From Ruminococcus sp. UBA946 (GTDB taxonomy: Bacteria; Bacillota; Clostridia; Oscillospirales; Ruminococcaceae), in NCBI GenBank assembly GCA_002293295.1, contig DBCY01000047.1, positions 19,010 to 25,056 on the forward strand: a DNA stretch of 6,047 nt, in the 5' to 3' direction. The notes below the pieces were generated by a model. That model was not told the origin of the DNA. It did not search any database and saw only the letters and a program-made list of their open reading frames with translations. Within the stretch, counting starts at the first letter, position 1. The number at the start of each line of letters is the position of its first letter. The position numbers were made by a program, and so were the translations under genes. Positions 1-5,805 of the stretch are shown in pieces.

Positions 1-28
1 AAAATACGCTATTATTTTTATACAATTA

Positions 29-37
29 TGGTATAAT
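29..37 (+). promoter_or_regulatory. Extended -10 promoter upstream of the GH9 gene
   Basis: The sequence TGGTATAAT is a perfect extended -10 element (TGnTATAAT) for the housekeeping sigma factor. The hexamer 17 bp upstream (9-14, CTATTA) does not resemble TTGACA, which an extended -10 can tolerate. Transcription would start near position 44, giving a leader of about 170 nt before the chosen GH9 start. The promoter assignment is inference from motif match only. Confidence 0.55.
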
Positions 38-118
38 TAATTTAACACCCGTTTATAGTCGTTTAAAGTTATTCGGATTCCGCTGTTTTTGTACAGCTTA
101 AGCACCGGCTCTTCATCC

Positions 119-132
119 GTTATACGTATAAC
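119..132. promoter_or_regulatory. Perfect 14-bp palindrome, candidate operator
   Basis: GTTATACGTATAAC is its own reverse complement over all 14 bases. It lies in the leader, about 75 bp downstream of the predicted transcription start and 82 bp before the GH9 start codon. The TACGTA core and TTAT/ATAA arms resemble operators bound by GntR- or LacI-type sugar regulators (AraR of Bacillus, for example, binds a site with a TACGTA core). At this position a bound repressor could act as a roadblock. No regulator gene is in the window, so the binding protein is unknown. Confidence 0.45.
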
Positions 133-200
133 CAAGGTAATTGAAAGTCTTGAAAAATTTTTTATGACCATGAGTTTTGTTCAGGGGATGAAAAACCCTA

Positions 201-206
201 AAGGGA
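201..206 (+). promoter_or_regulatory. Ribosome binding site that decides the GH9 start
   Basis: AAGGGA lies 8 nt before the ATG at 215. The same reading frame is open back to position 59 and offers a TTG at 89 and ATGs at 164 and 188. The first two lack a Shine-Dalgarno sequence, and at 188 the purine run AGGGG directly abuts the ATG, which is too close. The start at 215 also places the family's usual first strand (IYLNQIGY) at the N-terminus. Confidence 0.7.
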
Positions 207-214
207 ATGTTTAT

Positions 215-1837
215 ATGAAATCTAAGATTTATCTTAATCAAATAGGTTATATTTCCCATATGCCGAAATCAGCCGCTTATACGGGAACGGGAAGCTTTTA
301 TCAGATTATAGAAGCCGTCTCAGGAAAACTCGTTTATTCGGGGACGATTCCGAAACCTGTTTCTGACGAAGCGTCGGGTGATAATGTTTCCCAGCTGGAT
401 TTCTCAACCTTTAATATGTACGGGAAATTTTTCATAAGAATCGGGCGGAGGCGTTCCTGTGACTTTATAATATCGGCTCATCCGTATAAGGATTTAAAAA
501 ACGCGCTTATAAAAGGCATGTATTATAACAGGTGCGGAAAAACGCACAGCGCTTATGCGGGCGAGTATGCCCATGAAGCCTGTCATACCGCCAGGGCTTT
601 TCTGTTCGAGGATATAAGCAGGACGCTGGATGTTTCGGGGGGATGGCATGACGGCGGGAATTACTGCAAATATGTAACCACCGCCTGTACGCAGCTGGGG
701 CATATGCTTTACGCATATCAGCTTTTTGCCGAAAGCTTCGCAGAAAAAATTTCAATTCCCGAATCGGGTAATAATATGCCCGATATACTTAACGAATGTA
801 AAACCGAGCTTTTATGGCTGCTTAAAATGCAGGCGCGGGACGGAGGAGTTTATCACAAGGTAGGTTCGCTTGAAGCAAGCAGGCTTGTGCTTCCGGAGGA
901 TGACAAGGAAAAACAGTATGTGTTTCCCCGTTCGCATGAAGCAGCAGCCTACTTTACCGCTGTTATGGCTCTTTCATCAAGGATTTACCGCACATACGAC
1001 AGCGGTTTCGCCGGGATTTTGCAGGACGCCGCGTTCAAAGGATGGATATGGCTCACTAATAATCCGGTATATGAAGCATATAACAACCCGTCTGTAGTAA
1101 GATATGTCACAGCGGGTGACAGACCGGTCAGCGACGGAAATAAGCCTTCAATGTTCTGGGCTGCCGCCGAGCTTTATTCCCTCAGCGGGGATAAGATATT
1201 TCATGATAATCTTGCCGAAGCGTATGACAGCGTGACAGGAATAGGGTTTACCCCGCAGAATGTTTCGGGATTCGGCGTTACCTCATATGTCCTTACAGCC
1301 AGGAAGACATCGGCGCATATAATAAACAAGATAAAACGGAATCTGAGAATAGCCGCGGATAACCTTTACTCGCTGTCGCAGAATACCGGCTATAAGGCGG
1401 CTCTTTCCCCTGAGGATTACATAATCGACAGCAACATGAAGGTTTTGTCCGACTCAATGCTTTTAATACTTTCATATAAGCTGCTGGACTGCGAGGATTA
1501 TATTCATACCGTATTGAACCAGCTTAATTATCTGCTTGGGAAAAATGCCGTCGGCACTTGTTTTGTAACAGGTTTCGGAAATGAAAGCGTATATCATCCC
1601 CACCACAGGCTGTCGGCTTTCGACGAAATCGAAGCCCCGGTTCCGGGTCTCGTCGTCAACGGACCCAACCGCCATAAGGATGATGATTTTGCTAAATGGA
1701 ACATTCCGCATAACACTCCCCCGGCAAAATCGTATATAGACAGCGGCTTGTGTTATTCAGCCAATGAAACGGCGTCCCACTGCGGTTCAGCCGCTGTGTT
1801 TGTTACAGCTTTCCTTGACGCTCTTGAAAAAAAATAA
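215..1837 (+). CDS. Cytoplasmic GH9 family glycoside hydrolase with altered catalytic-base motif
   Basis: This 540-aa protein has the two-part build of intracellular GH9 enzymes. An N-terminal Ig-like domain (CelD_N type, about residues 3-90, opening with IYLNQIGY) is followed by an (alpha/alpha)6 catalytic domain to the C-terminus. Family landmarks seen are HEACHTARA, DVSGGWHDGGNYCKYV, the substrate-binding PHHR (His463, His464, Arg465), PVPGLVVNGPN, and the acid region YIDSGLCYSANE with the expected proton donor Glu518. There is no signal peptide, so it probably acts on imported beta-linked oligosaccharides (cellodextrin-like or glucosamine-containing), as known signal-less GH9 exo-enzymes do; the substrate is inference. 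The usual DAGD is DGGN: Asp146 is kept but the catalytic base Asp is Asn149, and the conserved Asn after the proton donor is Gly. The frame is intact, so it may have altered activity or be a pseudoenzyme. The start at 215 was chosen over an upstream TTG at 89 because of its ribosome binding site and domain boundary. No terminator separates it from the next gene. Confidence 0.88.
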   Translation: MKSKIYLNQIGYISHMPKSAAYTGTGSFYQIIEAVSGKLVYSGTIPKPVSDEASGDNVSQLDFSTFNMYGKFFIRIGRRRSCDFIISAHPYKDLKNALIKGMYYNRCGKTHSAYAGEYAHEACHTARAFLFEDISRTLDVSGGWHDGGNYCKYVTTACTQLGHMLYAYQLFAESFAEKISIPESGNNMPDILNECKTELLWLLKMQARDGGVYHKVGSLEASRLVLPEDDKEKQYVFPRSHEAAAYFTAVMALSSRIYRTYDSGFAGILQDAAFKGWIWLTNNPVYEAYNNPSVVRYVTAGDRPVSDGNKPSMFWAAAELYSLSGDKIFHDNLAEAYDSVTGIGFTPQNVSGFGVTSYVLTARKTSAHIINKIKRNLRIAADNLYSLSQNTGYKAALSPEDYIIDSNMKVLSDSMLLILSYKLLDCEDYIHTVLNQLNYLLGKNAVGTCFVTGFGNESVYHPHHRLSAFDEIEAPVPGLVVNGPNRHKDDDFAKWNIPHNTPPAKSYIDSGLCYSANETASHCGSAAVFVTAFLDALEKK

Positions 1838-1852
1838 ATATTATGTTATAAT
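1824..1852 (+). promoter_or_regulatory. Strong sigma-A promoter for the SGNH lipoprotein gene
   Basis: A -35 box TTGAAA (1824-1829) is followed after exactly 17 bp by a consensus -10 TATAAT (1847-1852) preceded by TGT, making an extended -10. The -35 lies inside the last codons of the GH9 gene. Transcription would start near 1859, about 49 nt before the ATG at 1908. The lipoprotein and the membrane protein after it can therefore be expressed independently of GH9. Confidence 0.75.
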
Positions 1853-1892
1853 TTATAAATATGTTTTTTTCTTACAGACAAATATCATAAGA

Positions 1893-1898
1893 GGATGG
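1893..1898 (+). promoter_or_regulatory. Ribosome binding site of unusual form for the SGNH gene
   Basis: AGGATGGTTA covers this site, with GGATGG ending 9 nt before the ATG. It is a Shine-Dalgarno-like sequence with a T inserted relative to AGGAGG. The patatin gene has the same string at the same spacing (GGATGG at 4726-4731, ATG at 4741). This supports 1908 as the start rather than any codon in the open frame that extends upstream into the GH9 gene. Confidence 0.6.
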
Positions 1899-1907
1899 TT
1901 ATTCTAT

Positions 1908-3209
1908 ATGAAAATAAAAATAATCACATTGGCAGTATTGTCATTATTGTTTTGTACCGTTATTTTATCGGGCTGTGAAACCGATGTTTCACCGGCGGAT
2001 ACCTCAGCTCAGACTGATGCCGGTATTTCTGACCCGGCGGTTCAGGTTACTGAGGGAACTGTGACAAAAGCCGATGAAAATGAGCCCCAGCCCGGCGTTA
2101 TGGTTGATATAAACGGGGAAATAAGCGAAAAAATGTATAAAAGGAGCCTTCTCAGCGAGGGTAACCTCGCAAGGCTTCACAAAGCGATGAAAAAGGCGGA
2201 GAGCGGCGAAAGCATAACGGTCGGCGTAATAGGCGGCTCAATCACCCAGGGGAGCAGCGCTTCGAATCCGCAGAACAGCTATGCTTCCAAATTCAGGGAT
2301 ACCTGGCAGAATATGTTTCCGTCCTGCGAGGTGAAATTCGTCAATGCCGGAGTAGGCGGAACTGATTCATACCTTGGCGTCCATCGCGCCGACAAGGAGC
2401 TTTTAGTTGAAAATCCCGATGTAGTCGTAGTTGAATTTTCCGTAAACGACTGGGATAAGACAATGAATAAATATTCGTATGACAGCCTTGTCAGGAAAAT
2501 CCTTAACGCCGAATCATCCCCCGCAGTCATATTGCTTTTTATGACCATGGAAGACGGGAACAGCTTTCAGGAAACCCACAGGGAAATCGGAACGGCGTAT
2601 GAACTCCCTATGCTGAGCTACCGTGAAGCCGTTATACCTGAAATCAGCGCGGGGAATCTTGTCTGGAAGGACATTTCCCCCGACAATATACACCCGAACG
2701 ACGCCGGACACGGAATAGTAAGCCGTCTTCTTGAAAAATTCCTCAAAAATGTTTATGACGGTCTTGATGAAGCCCAGGACGGGGATACTGAATTCGACAT
2801 CCCGGCTTTAACCAAGGACTATTACCGGGACGCCGCCCTTTATAACGCCTCGCAGATTACAGCCTCTTCTTCCGAGGGCTTTGAAATCGGGGAAAACAGG
2901 GTATACGGGCAGTATTCCGGCAATTTTGTCACAGAAACCGGAGGAACAATATCCTTTGACGTCGAATGCCGTAACTTCGGGGTCTTCTTCCTGCGGACAA
3001 CCGACGGCAAAAGCGGAACCTATGAGGTTTATGTCGACGGCGAGCGCAAAGGCAGGATGGAAGCCGATTTTACAGGCGGGTGGGGCAATTACGGATTTAC
3101 CCAGCAGTTTATAATCGGCAACGATACTTTGAAGCATAAAATAGAAATAAAACCGGCGGAGGGTTCCGAGGCTCTGGGGATTACAATTCTTTCCCTTATG
3201 ATTAGCTGA
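1908..3209 (+). CDS. SGNH/GDSL-type esterase, surface lipoprotein
   Basis: This 433-aa protein starts with a lipoprotein signal peptide: MKIK, a hydrophobic stretch, then the lipobox LSGC with the acylated Cys at residue 23. A Ser/Thr/Asp-rich linker (about 24-65) follows. The SGNH hydrolase fold shows all blocks: GGSIT with nucleophile Ser111 (Gly in place of the Asp of GDS), NAGVGG with the oxyanion Gly about 150, SVND with Asn180, and DNIHPND with Asp259 and His262. The catalytic set Ser-Gly-Asn-Asp-His is therefore complete. The C-terminal part (about residues 300-433) is rich in beta-strand patterns and looks like a jelly-roll or carbohydrate-binding-like domain, but I cannot assign its family. 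The likely role is removal of acetyl or other acyl groups from a polysaccharide or cell-envelope polymer outside the membrane; the substrate is inference. It has its own promoter and leads into a membrane-protein gene 20 nt downstream. An upstream in-frame start would overlap GH9 and destroy the signal peptide, so it was rejected. Confidence 0.88.
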   Translation: MKIKIITLAVLSLLFCTVILSGCETDVSPADTSAQTDAGISDPAVQVTEGTVTKADENEPQPGVMVDINGEISEKMYKRSLLSEGNLARLHKAMKKAESGESITVGVIGGSITQGSSASNPQNSYASKFRDTWQNMFPSCEVKFVNAGVGGTDSYLGVHRADKELLVENPDVVVVEFSVNDWDKTMNKYSYDSLVRKILNAESSPAVILLFMTMEDGNSFQETHREIGTAYELPMLSYREAVIPEISAGNLVWKDISPDNIHPNDAGHGIVSRLLEKFLKNVYDGLDEAQDGDTEFDIPALTKDYYRDAALYNASQITASSSEGFEIGENRVYGQYSGNFVTETGGTISFDVECRNFGVFFLRTTDGKSGTYEVYVDGERKGRMEADFTGGWGNYGFTQQFIIGNDTLKHKIEIKPAEGSEALGITILSLMIS

Positions 3210-3229
3210 CAGGGGATTATTATAAAGAT

Positions 3230-3760
3230 ATGAAAAACAAAAAAAAGCTGTTTGCTTATGAAAGCGACAAGGTTAAGGGAATTTTTACCTTAGGCGCGGT
3301 TCTGTTTGTCATCCTGTGGCTTGTGCTTTGGCATTTATTTCCTATGGAATGGTATGCCGTTTTCTTCAACGATGTAGCCGGAAGCATAGTTCACCTCGTT
3401 CTGCTTGCCTGTGCGCTTTCAGTACCGATGTGCTTCGTCTTCAGTATTATTGCCAAAAATGACATACCGTTCGTAAAAACGCTGATTGCCAACATAATCT
3501 GCCTAGTAGCCCTTGATTATATATACTCGATTTTTTTTGCCAGCCGGTTTATTTTTGTTGTGCTTGTGTCCCTGGCTCATCTTGCGGTAAACATTTTTCT
3601 GTTCGGAACAGCCAAATCAAAGGACGGCAAGTCTGTTATTATTCCGATAAAAAGGCAGCCCCTCAATACTTTGGTTTGGGCTGCCGTTTATACGGTTATT
3701 ATTGACGTAAGCGATATTGCCTTAATGCGCGTCATCGCGTTCATTTATTACGGACGGTGA
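3230..3760 (+). CDS. Polytopic membrane protein of unknown function
   Basis: This 176-aa, strongly hydrophobic protein is not one I recognise. A basic, Lys-rich N-terminus (MKNKKK) is followed by about five predicted membrane segments by eye: residues 17-37, 50-74, 81-103, 105-126 and 147-174. A short charged loop near 129-144 (KSKDGK, KR) probably faces the cytoplasm. No catalytic or transport motif is visible. The ATG lies 20 nt after the SGNH stop codon, so the two are very probably co-transcribed. AGGGGA at 3211-3216 is a rather distant Shine-Dalgarno (13 nt), and AAAGA at 3224-3228 a closer but weak one. Its place behind an exported esterase allows a role at the envelope, but nothing in the protein shows this. 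Confidence 0.75.
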   Translation: MKNKKKLFAYESDKVKGIFTLGAVLFVILWLVLWHLFPMEWYAVFFNDVAGSIVHLVLLACALSVPMCFVFSIIAKNDIPFVKTLIANIICLVALDYIYSIFFASRFIFVVLVSLAHLAVNIFLFGTAKSKDGKSVIIPIKRQPLNTLVWAAVYTVIIDVSDIALMRVIAFIYYGR

Positions 3761-3777
3761 CGGGAATGCTAGCGGGA

Positions 3778-3800
3778 AGTTTACGGACAGACTGTAAATT
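3778..3800 (+). terminator. Weak stem-loop between convergent genes
   Basis: The arms 3778-3786 and 3792-3800 can form a 9-bp stem (two G-U pairs) with a 5-nt loop ACAGA. The stem is AT-rich and is followed on the plus strand by ATTATTTCTT, a poor U-tract that overlaps the end of the minus-strand peptidase gene. It may terminate the SGNH-membrane protein transcript at this 38-nt convergent junction. It is too weak to be certain. Confidence 0.3.
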
Positions 3801-4626
3801 ATTTCTTCACCACAACACACTGCTTTCCGGCTTCTTCAAACCTTTTTAAAAAGGTTCCCTTGACATAGGGGATTATTTCCGTTTTGTCGTTGCAGTCCAT
3901 AAAATAATAACATGCATTGTCATATCCGCACAGAACAAGGGTATGCGAATTGCCCAGCCACTGGTATTTCTCATTCGTGCCGTTTATGTACCATTCGGCA
4001 GGACTGCGGTAATTAAAGGGCTTCATATCCTGAGTCGCCCATACGATTATAGGAACCCCCTCGTCTATTAGCTTTTCTATATCGGCGGAATTCATTTCAT
4101 AAAGGTCATATGCCCTGTATCCCGAATCCAGTGTTTTAAAATACTTATTCATCGCGTCTTTAACCACAGGAGCGAAACAGCCGTACCCCCAGGAAAAAGG
4201 GTCGCCCGCAAAAACCTTGTAAGGGTCGGGCCCGCGGCTGTCGCCGTTTTCGTCATATGTAAAGCTGTCGTCATAAACGAAATATTCCTCAGCCATAGTA
4301 ACCTTGTCAATATCAAACCCCAGGTAATTCAGAACCGAAGCCGCAGCCGCTATTTCACAGCCTACGGGAAGCTCCGGGAACTGGTTTATTACCGGCATAT
4401 CAATCGATACCTTTCCGAAAGAGCTTTCCGGCTTCTGATAATATTCACCAAGCTGTTCGACCGTGTATCCGTTATAAAGGGTATGGGGGTCGGCGTTAAG
4501 TTCCTCATAAAGGGCGATTTCATTCGCGCGGGATTCGTAAACCTGGTTGGTATAGGCATAATCCGTAATGAACGTAATAATAAGAACGGCTGTAAACAGC
4601 GCGCATACAAGCAGAGTGTTCCTCAT
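3799..4626 (-). CDS. Membrane-anchored C39-like cysteine peptidase
   Basis: This 275-aa protein has one N-terminal hydrophobic segment (residues 4-20) after MRN. It is probably an uncleaved signal anchor, since no clear cleavage site is seen, so the rest would lie outside the membrane. After a spacer (25-72) the papain-like C39_2 domain starts at about 75: MPVINQFPELPVGCE gives the oxyanion Gln82 and nucleophile Cys90, GNSHTLVLCGYD gives His228, and YFMDCND gives Asp244. The catalytic triad is therefore complete. The family is known for Firmicutes surface proteins of YvpB type; unlike bacteriocin C39 peptidases it is not fused to an ABC transporter, and no bacteriocin gene is present. The substrate is unknown. 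Extra cysteines (150, 233, 245, 270) could form disulfides. The start has a good ribosome binding site, AAGGGG, 7 nt upstream on the minus strand. It is transcribed alone and divergently from the patatin gene. Confidence 0.85.
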   Translation of the reverse strand: MRNTLLVCALFTAVLIITFITDYAYTNQVYESRANEIALYEELNADPHTLYNGYTVEQLGEYYQKPESSFGKVSIDMPVINQFPELPVGCEIAAAASVLNYLGFDIDKVTMAEEYFVYDDSFTYDENGDSRGPDPYKVFAGDPFSWGYGCFAPVVKDAMNKYFKTLDSGYRAYDLYEMNSADIEKLIDEGVPIIVWATQDMKPFNYRSPAEWYINGTNEKYQWLGNSHTLVLCGYDNACYYFMDCNDKTEIIPYVKGTFLKRFEEAGKQCVVVKK

Positions 4627-4666
4627 TCCCGCACCCCTTAAAAATGAATATAATTATATATTTCAT

Positions 4667-4695
4667 ATTATAACATATTCCGTCTTGTTTTGCAA
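4667..4695 (-). promoter_or_regulatory. Strong promoter for the C39-like peptidase gene
   Basis: Read on the minus strand, a -35 box TTGCAA (4690-4695) is separated by exactly 17 bp from a consensus -10 TATAAT (4667-4672) preceded by TGT, an extended -10. The 11-base string TATGTTATAAT is identical to that of the SGNH gene promoter. Transcription would start near 4660, about 34 nt before the ATG. Confidence 0.72.
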
Positions 4696-4715
4696 TTGAC
4701 GCACTCTGGTAAAAT
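4685..4715 (+). promoter_or_regulatory. Extended -10 promoter for the patatin gene
   Basis: TGGTAAAAT (4707-4715) is an extended -10 with a one-base difference from TATAAT. The best -35 candidate, TTGTTT (4685-4690), sits 19 bp away and overlaps the -35 of the divergent peptidase promoter. Transcription would start about 4722, leaving a very short leader that begins around the ribosome binding site AAGGATGG (4724-4731). Confidence 0.5.
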
Positions 4716-4740
4716 TTATGTTTAAGGATGGTTAAATCAT

Positions 4741-5577
4741 ATGAACGGTCTTGTTCTGGAGGGAGGCACCTTCAGGGGGATTTTTTCCGCCGGCGTTATG
4801 GACGCCTTTCTGGAAAACGGAATAAAATTCCCCTATATTGTCGGGGTTTCGGCAGGGATTTCGAACGCGTATTCCTACATATCCGAACAGTTTGAAAGGA
4901 ATATAATGATACTGGAAAAATACCGGAACGACAAGCGTTATCTGGGTATCCGAAATTTTGCCGACTGTAAAAGCTATTTCGGAATGAATTTCGTTTTCGG
5001 AGAAATACCCCATAGCCTTGTTTGGTTTGATTACGACAAGTTCCGTGAATTTAAAGGCACGGCTTTGGTCGGCGTCACTAATGCGGTTACGGGGGAAGCC
5101 GAGTATAAAAACGCGCTTGAGGATGACCGCGACTTCCATTTTTTAAGGGCTACCTGCGCAATTCCGGGATATTTTCCCGCAATAAGAATAGGTGAGCAGT
5201 ATTATTATGACGGCGGTCTTTCGTCGCCCATCTGTATAAAAAAAGCTCTTAAAGACGGCTGTAAAAAGAATATCATCATTCTCACACAGCCTGAGGGGTA
5301 TATAAAGAAATGCGGAAAAGGCAATATTGCAATGAGCCAGCTTATGAAACGGAAATTCCCGGAGCTTGAAAGGCTTCTCCTGACCCGTCATAAGCTTTAT
5401 AACAGCCAGGTTAAATTCTGCGAGGAGCTTGAAAGGCATAAAAAGGCAATAATTCTTCGTCCTGCCAATAAAATCGAGAGCTTTGAAAAGAAAACTGCCA
5501 GACTGCGCGCGGCATGGAAAGAAGGCTATGACACGGCTGTTCAAAGGCTTGACGAAATCAAGGAGTTTTTAGGATAA
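4741..5577 (+). CDS. Patatin-like phospholipase, YjjU-type
   Basis: This 278-aa protein has the complete patatin signature. The N-terminus LVLEGGTFRGIFSAG gives the glycine-rich oxyanion loop with Arg12. GVSAG is the GxSxG elbow with nucleophile Ser37, and YYYDGGLSSP is the DG[GA] motif with Asp157, completing the Ser-Asp dyad. The C-terminal third (FEKKTARLRAAWKEGYDTA) matches the extra domain found after the patatin fold in the bacterial YjjU family (DUF6363-like, from memory). No signal peptide is present, so it is cytoplasmic or peripheral at the membrane. The expected reaction is hydrolysis of acyl chains from phospholipids or related esters; the physiological substrate is not known for this subgroup. 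The start fits the family exactly, with AAGGATGG 9 nt upstream. It is divergent from the peptidase gene and followed after 54 nt by a small gene on the same strand. The length is normal and no key residue is missing. Confidence 0.9.
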   Translation: MNGLVLEGGTFRGIFSAGVMDAFLENGIKFPYIVGVSAGISNAYSYISEQFERNIMILEKYRNDKRYLGIRNFADCKSYFGMNFVFGEIPHSLVWFDYDKFREFKGTALVGVTNAVTGEAEYKNALEDDRDFHFLRATCAIPGYFPAIRIGEQYYYDGGLSSPICIKKALKDGCKKNIIILTQPEGYIKKCGKGNIAMSQLMKRKFPELERLLLTRHKLYNSQVKFCEELERHKKAIILRPANKIESFEKKTARLRAAWKEGYDTAVQRLDEIKEFLG

Positions 5578-5591
5578 GAAGACTTTCCTTA

Positions 5592-5619
5592 CACATAATA
5601 TAGTTAAATATATTATGTG
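5592..5619. repeat. 11-bp perfect inverted repeat before the small gene
   Basis: CACATAATATA (5592-5602) and TATATTATGTG (5609-5619) are exact reverse complements separated by GTTAAA. The hairpin lies between the patatin stop and the 57-aa gene. Its 3' arm touches the ribosome binding site GAGG (5619-5622). There is no T-run after it, so it is not an ordinary terminator. It could be an operator for a dimeric regulator, an RNA processing or stability hairpin, or a control on translation of the small gene. Confidence 0.6.
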
Positions 5620-5631
5620 AGGTATATAAAT

Positions 5632-5805
5632 ATGTGCAGGTATGACAATCTTGAAAAAATGCTGCATGACAGCGATTATGCGAGAAACTACTTCAACTCC
5701 CTCCCCGAACACATCAGGACGGACCTTATGAAAAACGGACTAAGGATTTATACGGAAAATGAAATGATGGACTACGCCGAAAGGCTTCTTCATGATTTTG
5801 TGTGA
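5632..5805 (+). CDS. 57-aa small protein of unknown function
   Basis: The ATG at 5632 follows GAGG (5619-5622) with 9 nt spacing; a GTG at 5617 in the same frame lies within the inverted repeat and has no ribosome binding site. The protein is soluble and charged, and probably helical. Its pattern of a YARNYFNSLP core, then a gap, then IYTENEMMDYAERLL recalls short unnamed proteins found in many Clostridia; this is a recollection I could not check. It has no signal peptide, membrane segment, zinc-binding Cys pairs or toxin-antitoxin hallmark. It follows the patatin gene by 54 nt on the same strand and is probably co-transcribed with it, with a terminator hairpin downstream. Confidence 0.65.
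   Translation: MCRYDNLEKMLHDSDYARNYFNSLPEHIRTDLMKNGLRIYTENEMMDYAERLLHDFV

Noticed and set aside
89..214. N-terminal extension of the GH9 protein from a TTG at 89
   Set aside because: No ribosome binding site at 89 or 164 and a wrongly spaced one at 188. The extra residues do not look like a signal peptide and precede the normal domain start.
1764..1907. Upstream extension of the SGNH frame into the GH9 gene
   Set aside because: It would bury the clear lipoprotein signal peptide. The promoter at 1824-1852 and the ribosome binding site at 1893 both point to the ATG at 1908.
2808..3137. 109-aa minus-strand open frame opposite the SGNH gene
   Set aside because: Shadow of the C-terminal beta-rich domain, with no motifs of its own.
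3799..4626. Bacteriocin-processing C39 peptidase system
   Set aside because: There is no ABC transporter fusion and no double-glycine leader peptide gene nearby. The domain is the stand-alone, exported C39-like type.
4648..4659. ATATAATTATAT palindrome downstream of the peptidase transcription start
   Set aside because: Made only of A and T in a very AT-rich region, where 12-base palindromes arise easily.
4732..5544. Two long minus-strand open frames (135 and 133 aa) opposite the patatin gene
   Set aside because: They lie entirely opposite a gene with complete family motifs, have no recognisable domains, and fit being a by-product of its codon use.
4741..5805. Patatin-based anti-phage defence (CBASS-like or similar)
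   Set aside because: No nucleotidyltransferase, sensor or other defence gene adjoins. The patatin is of the housekeeping YjjU-like type by its C-terminal domain.
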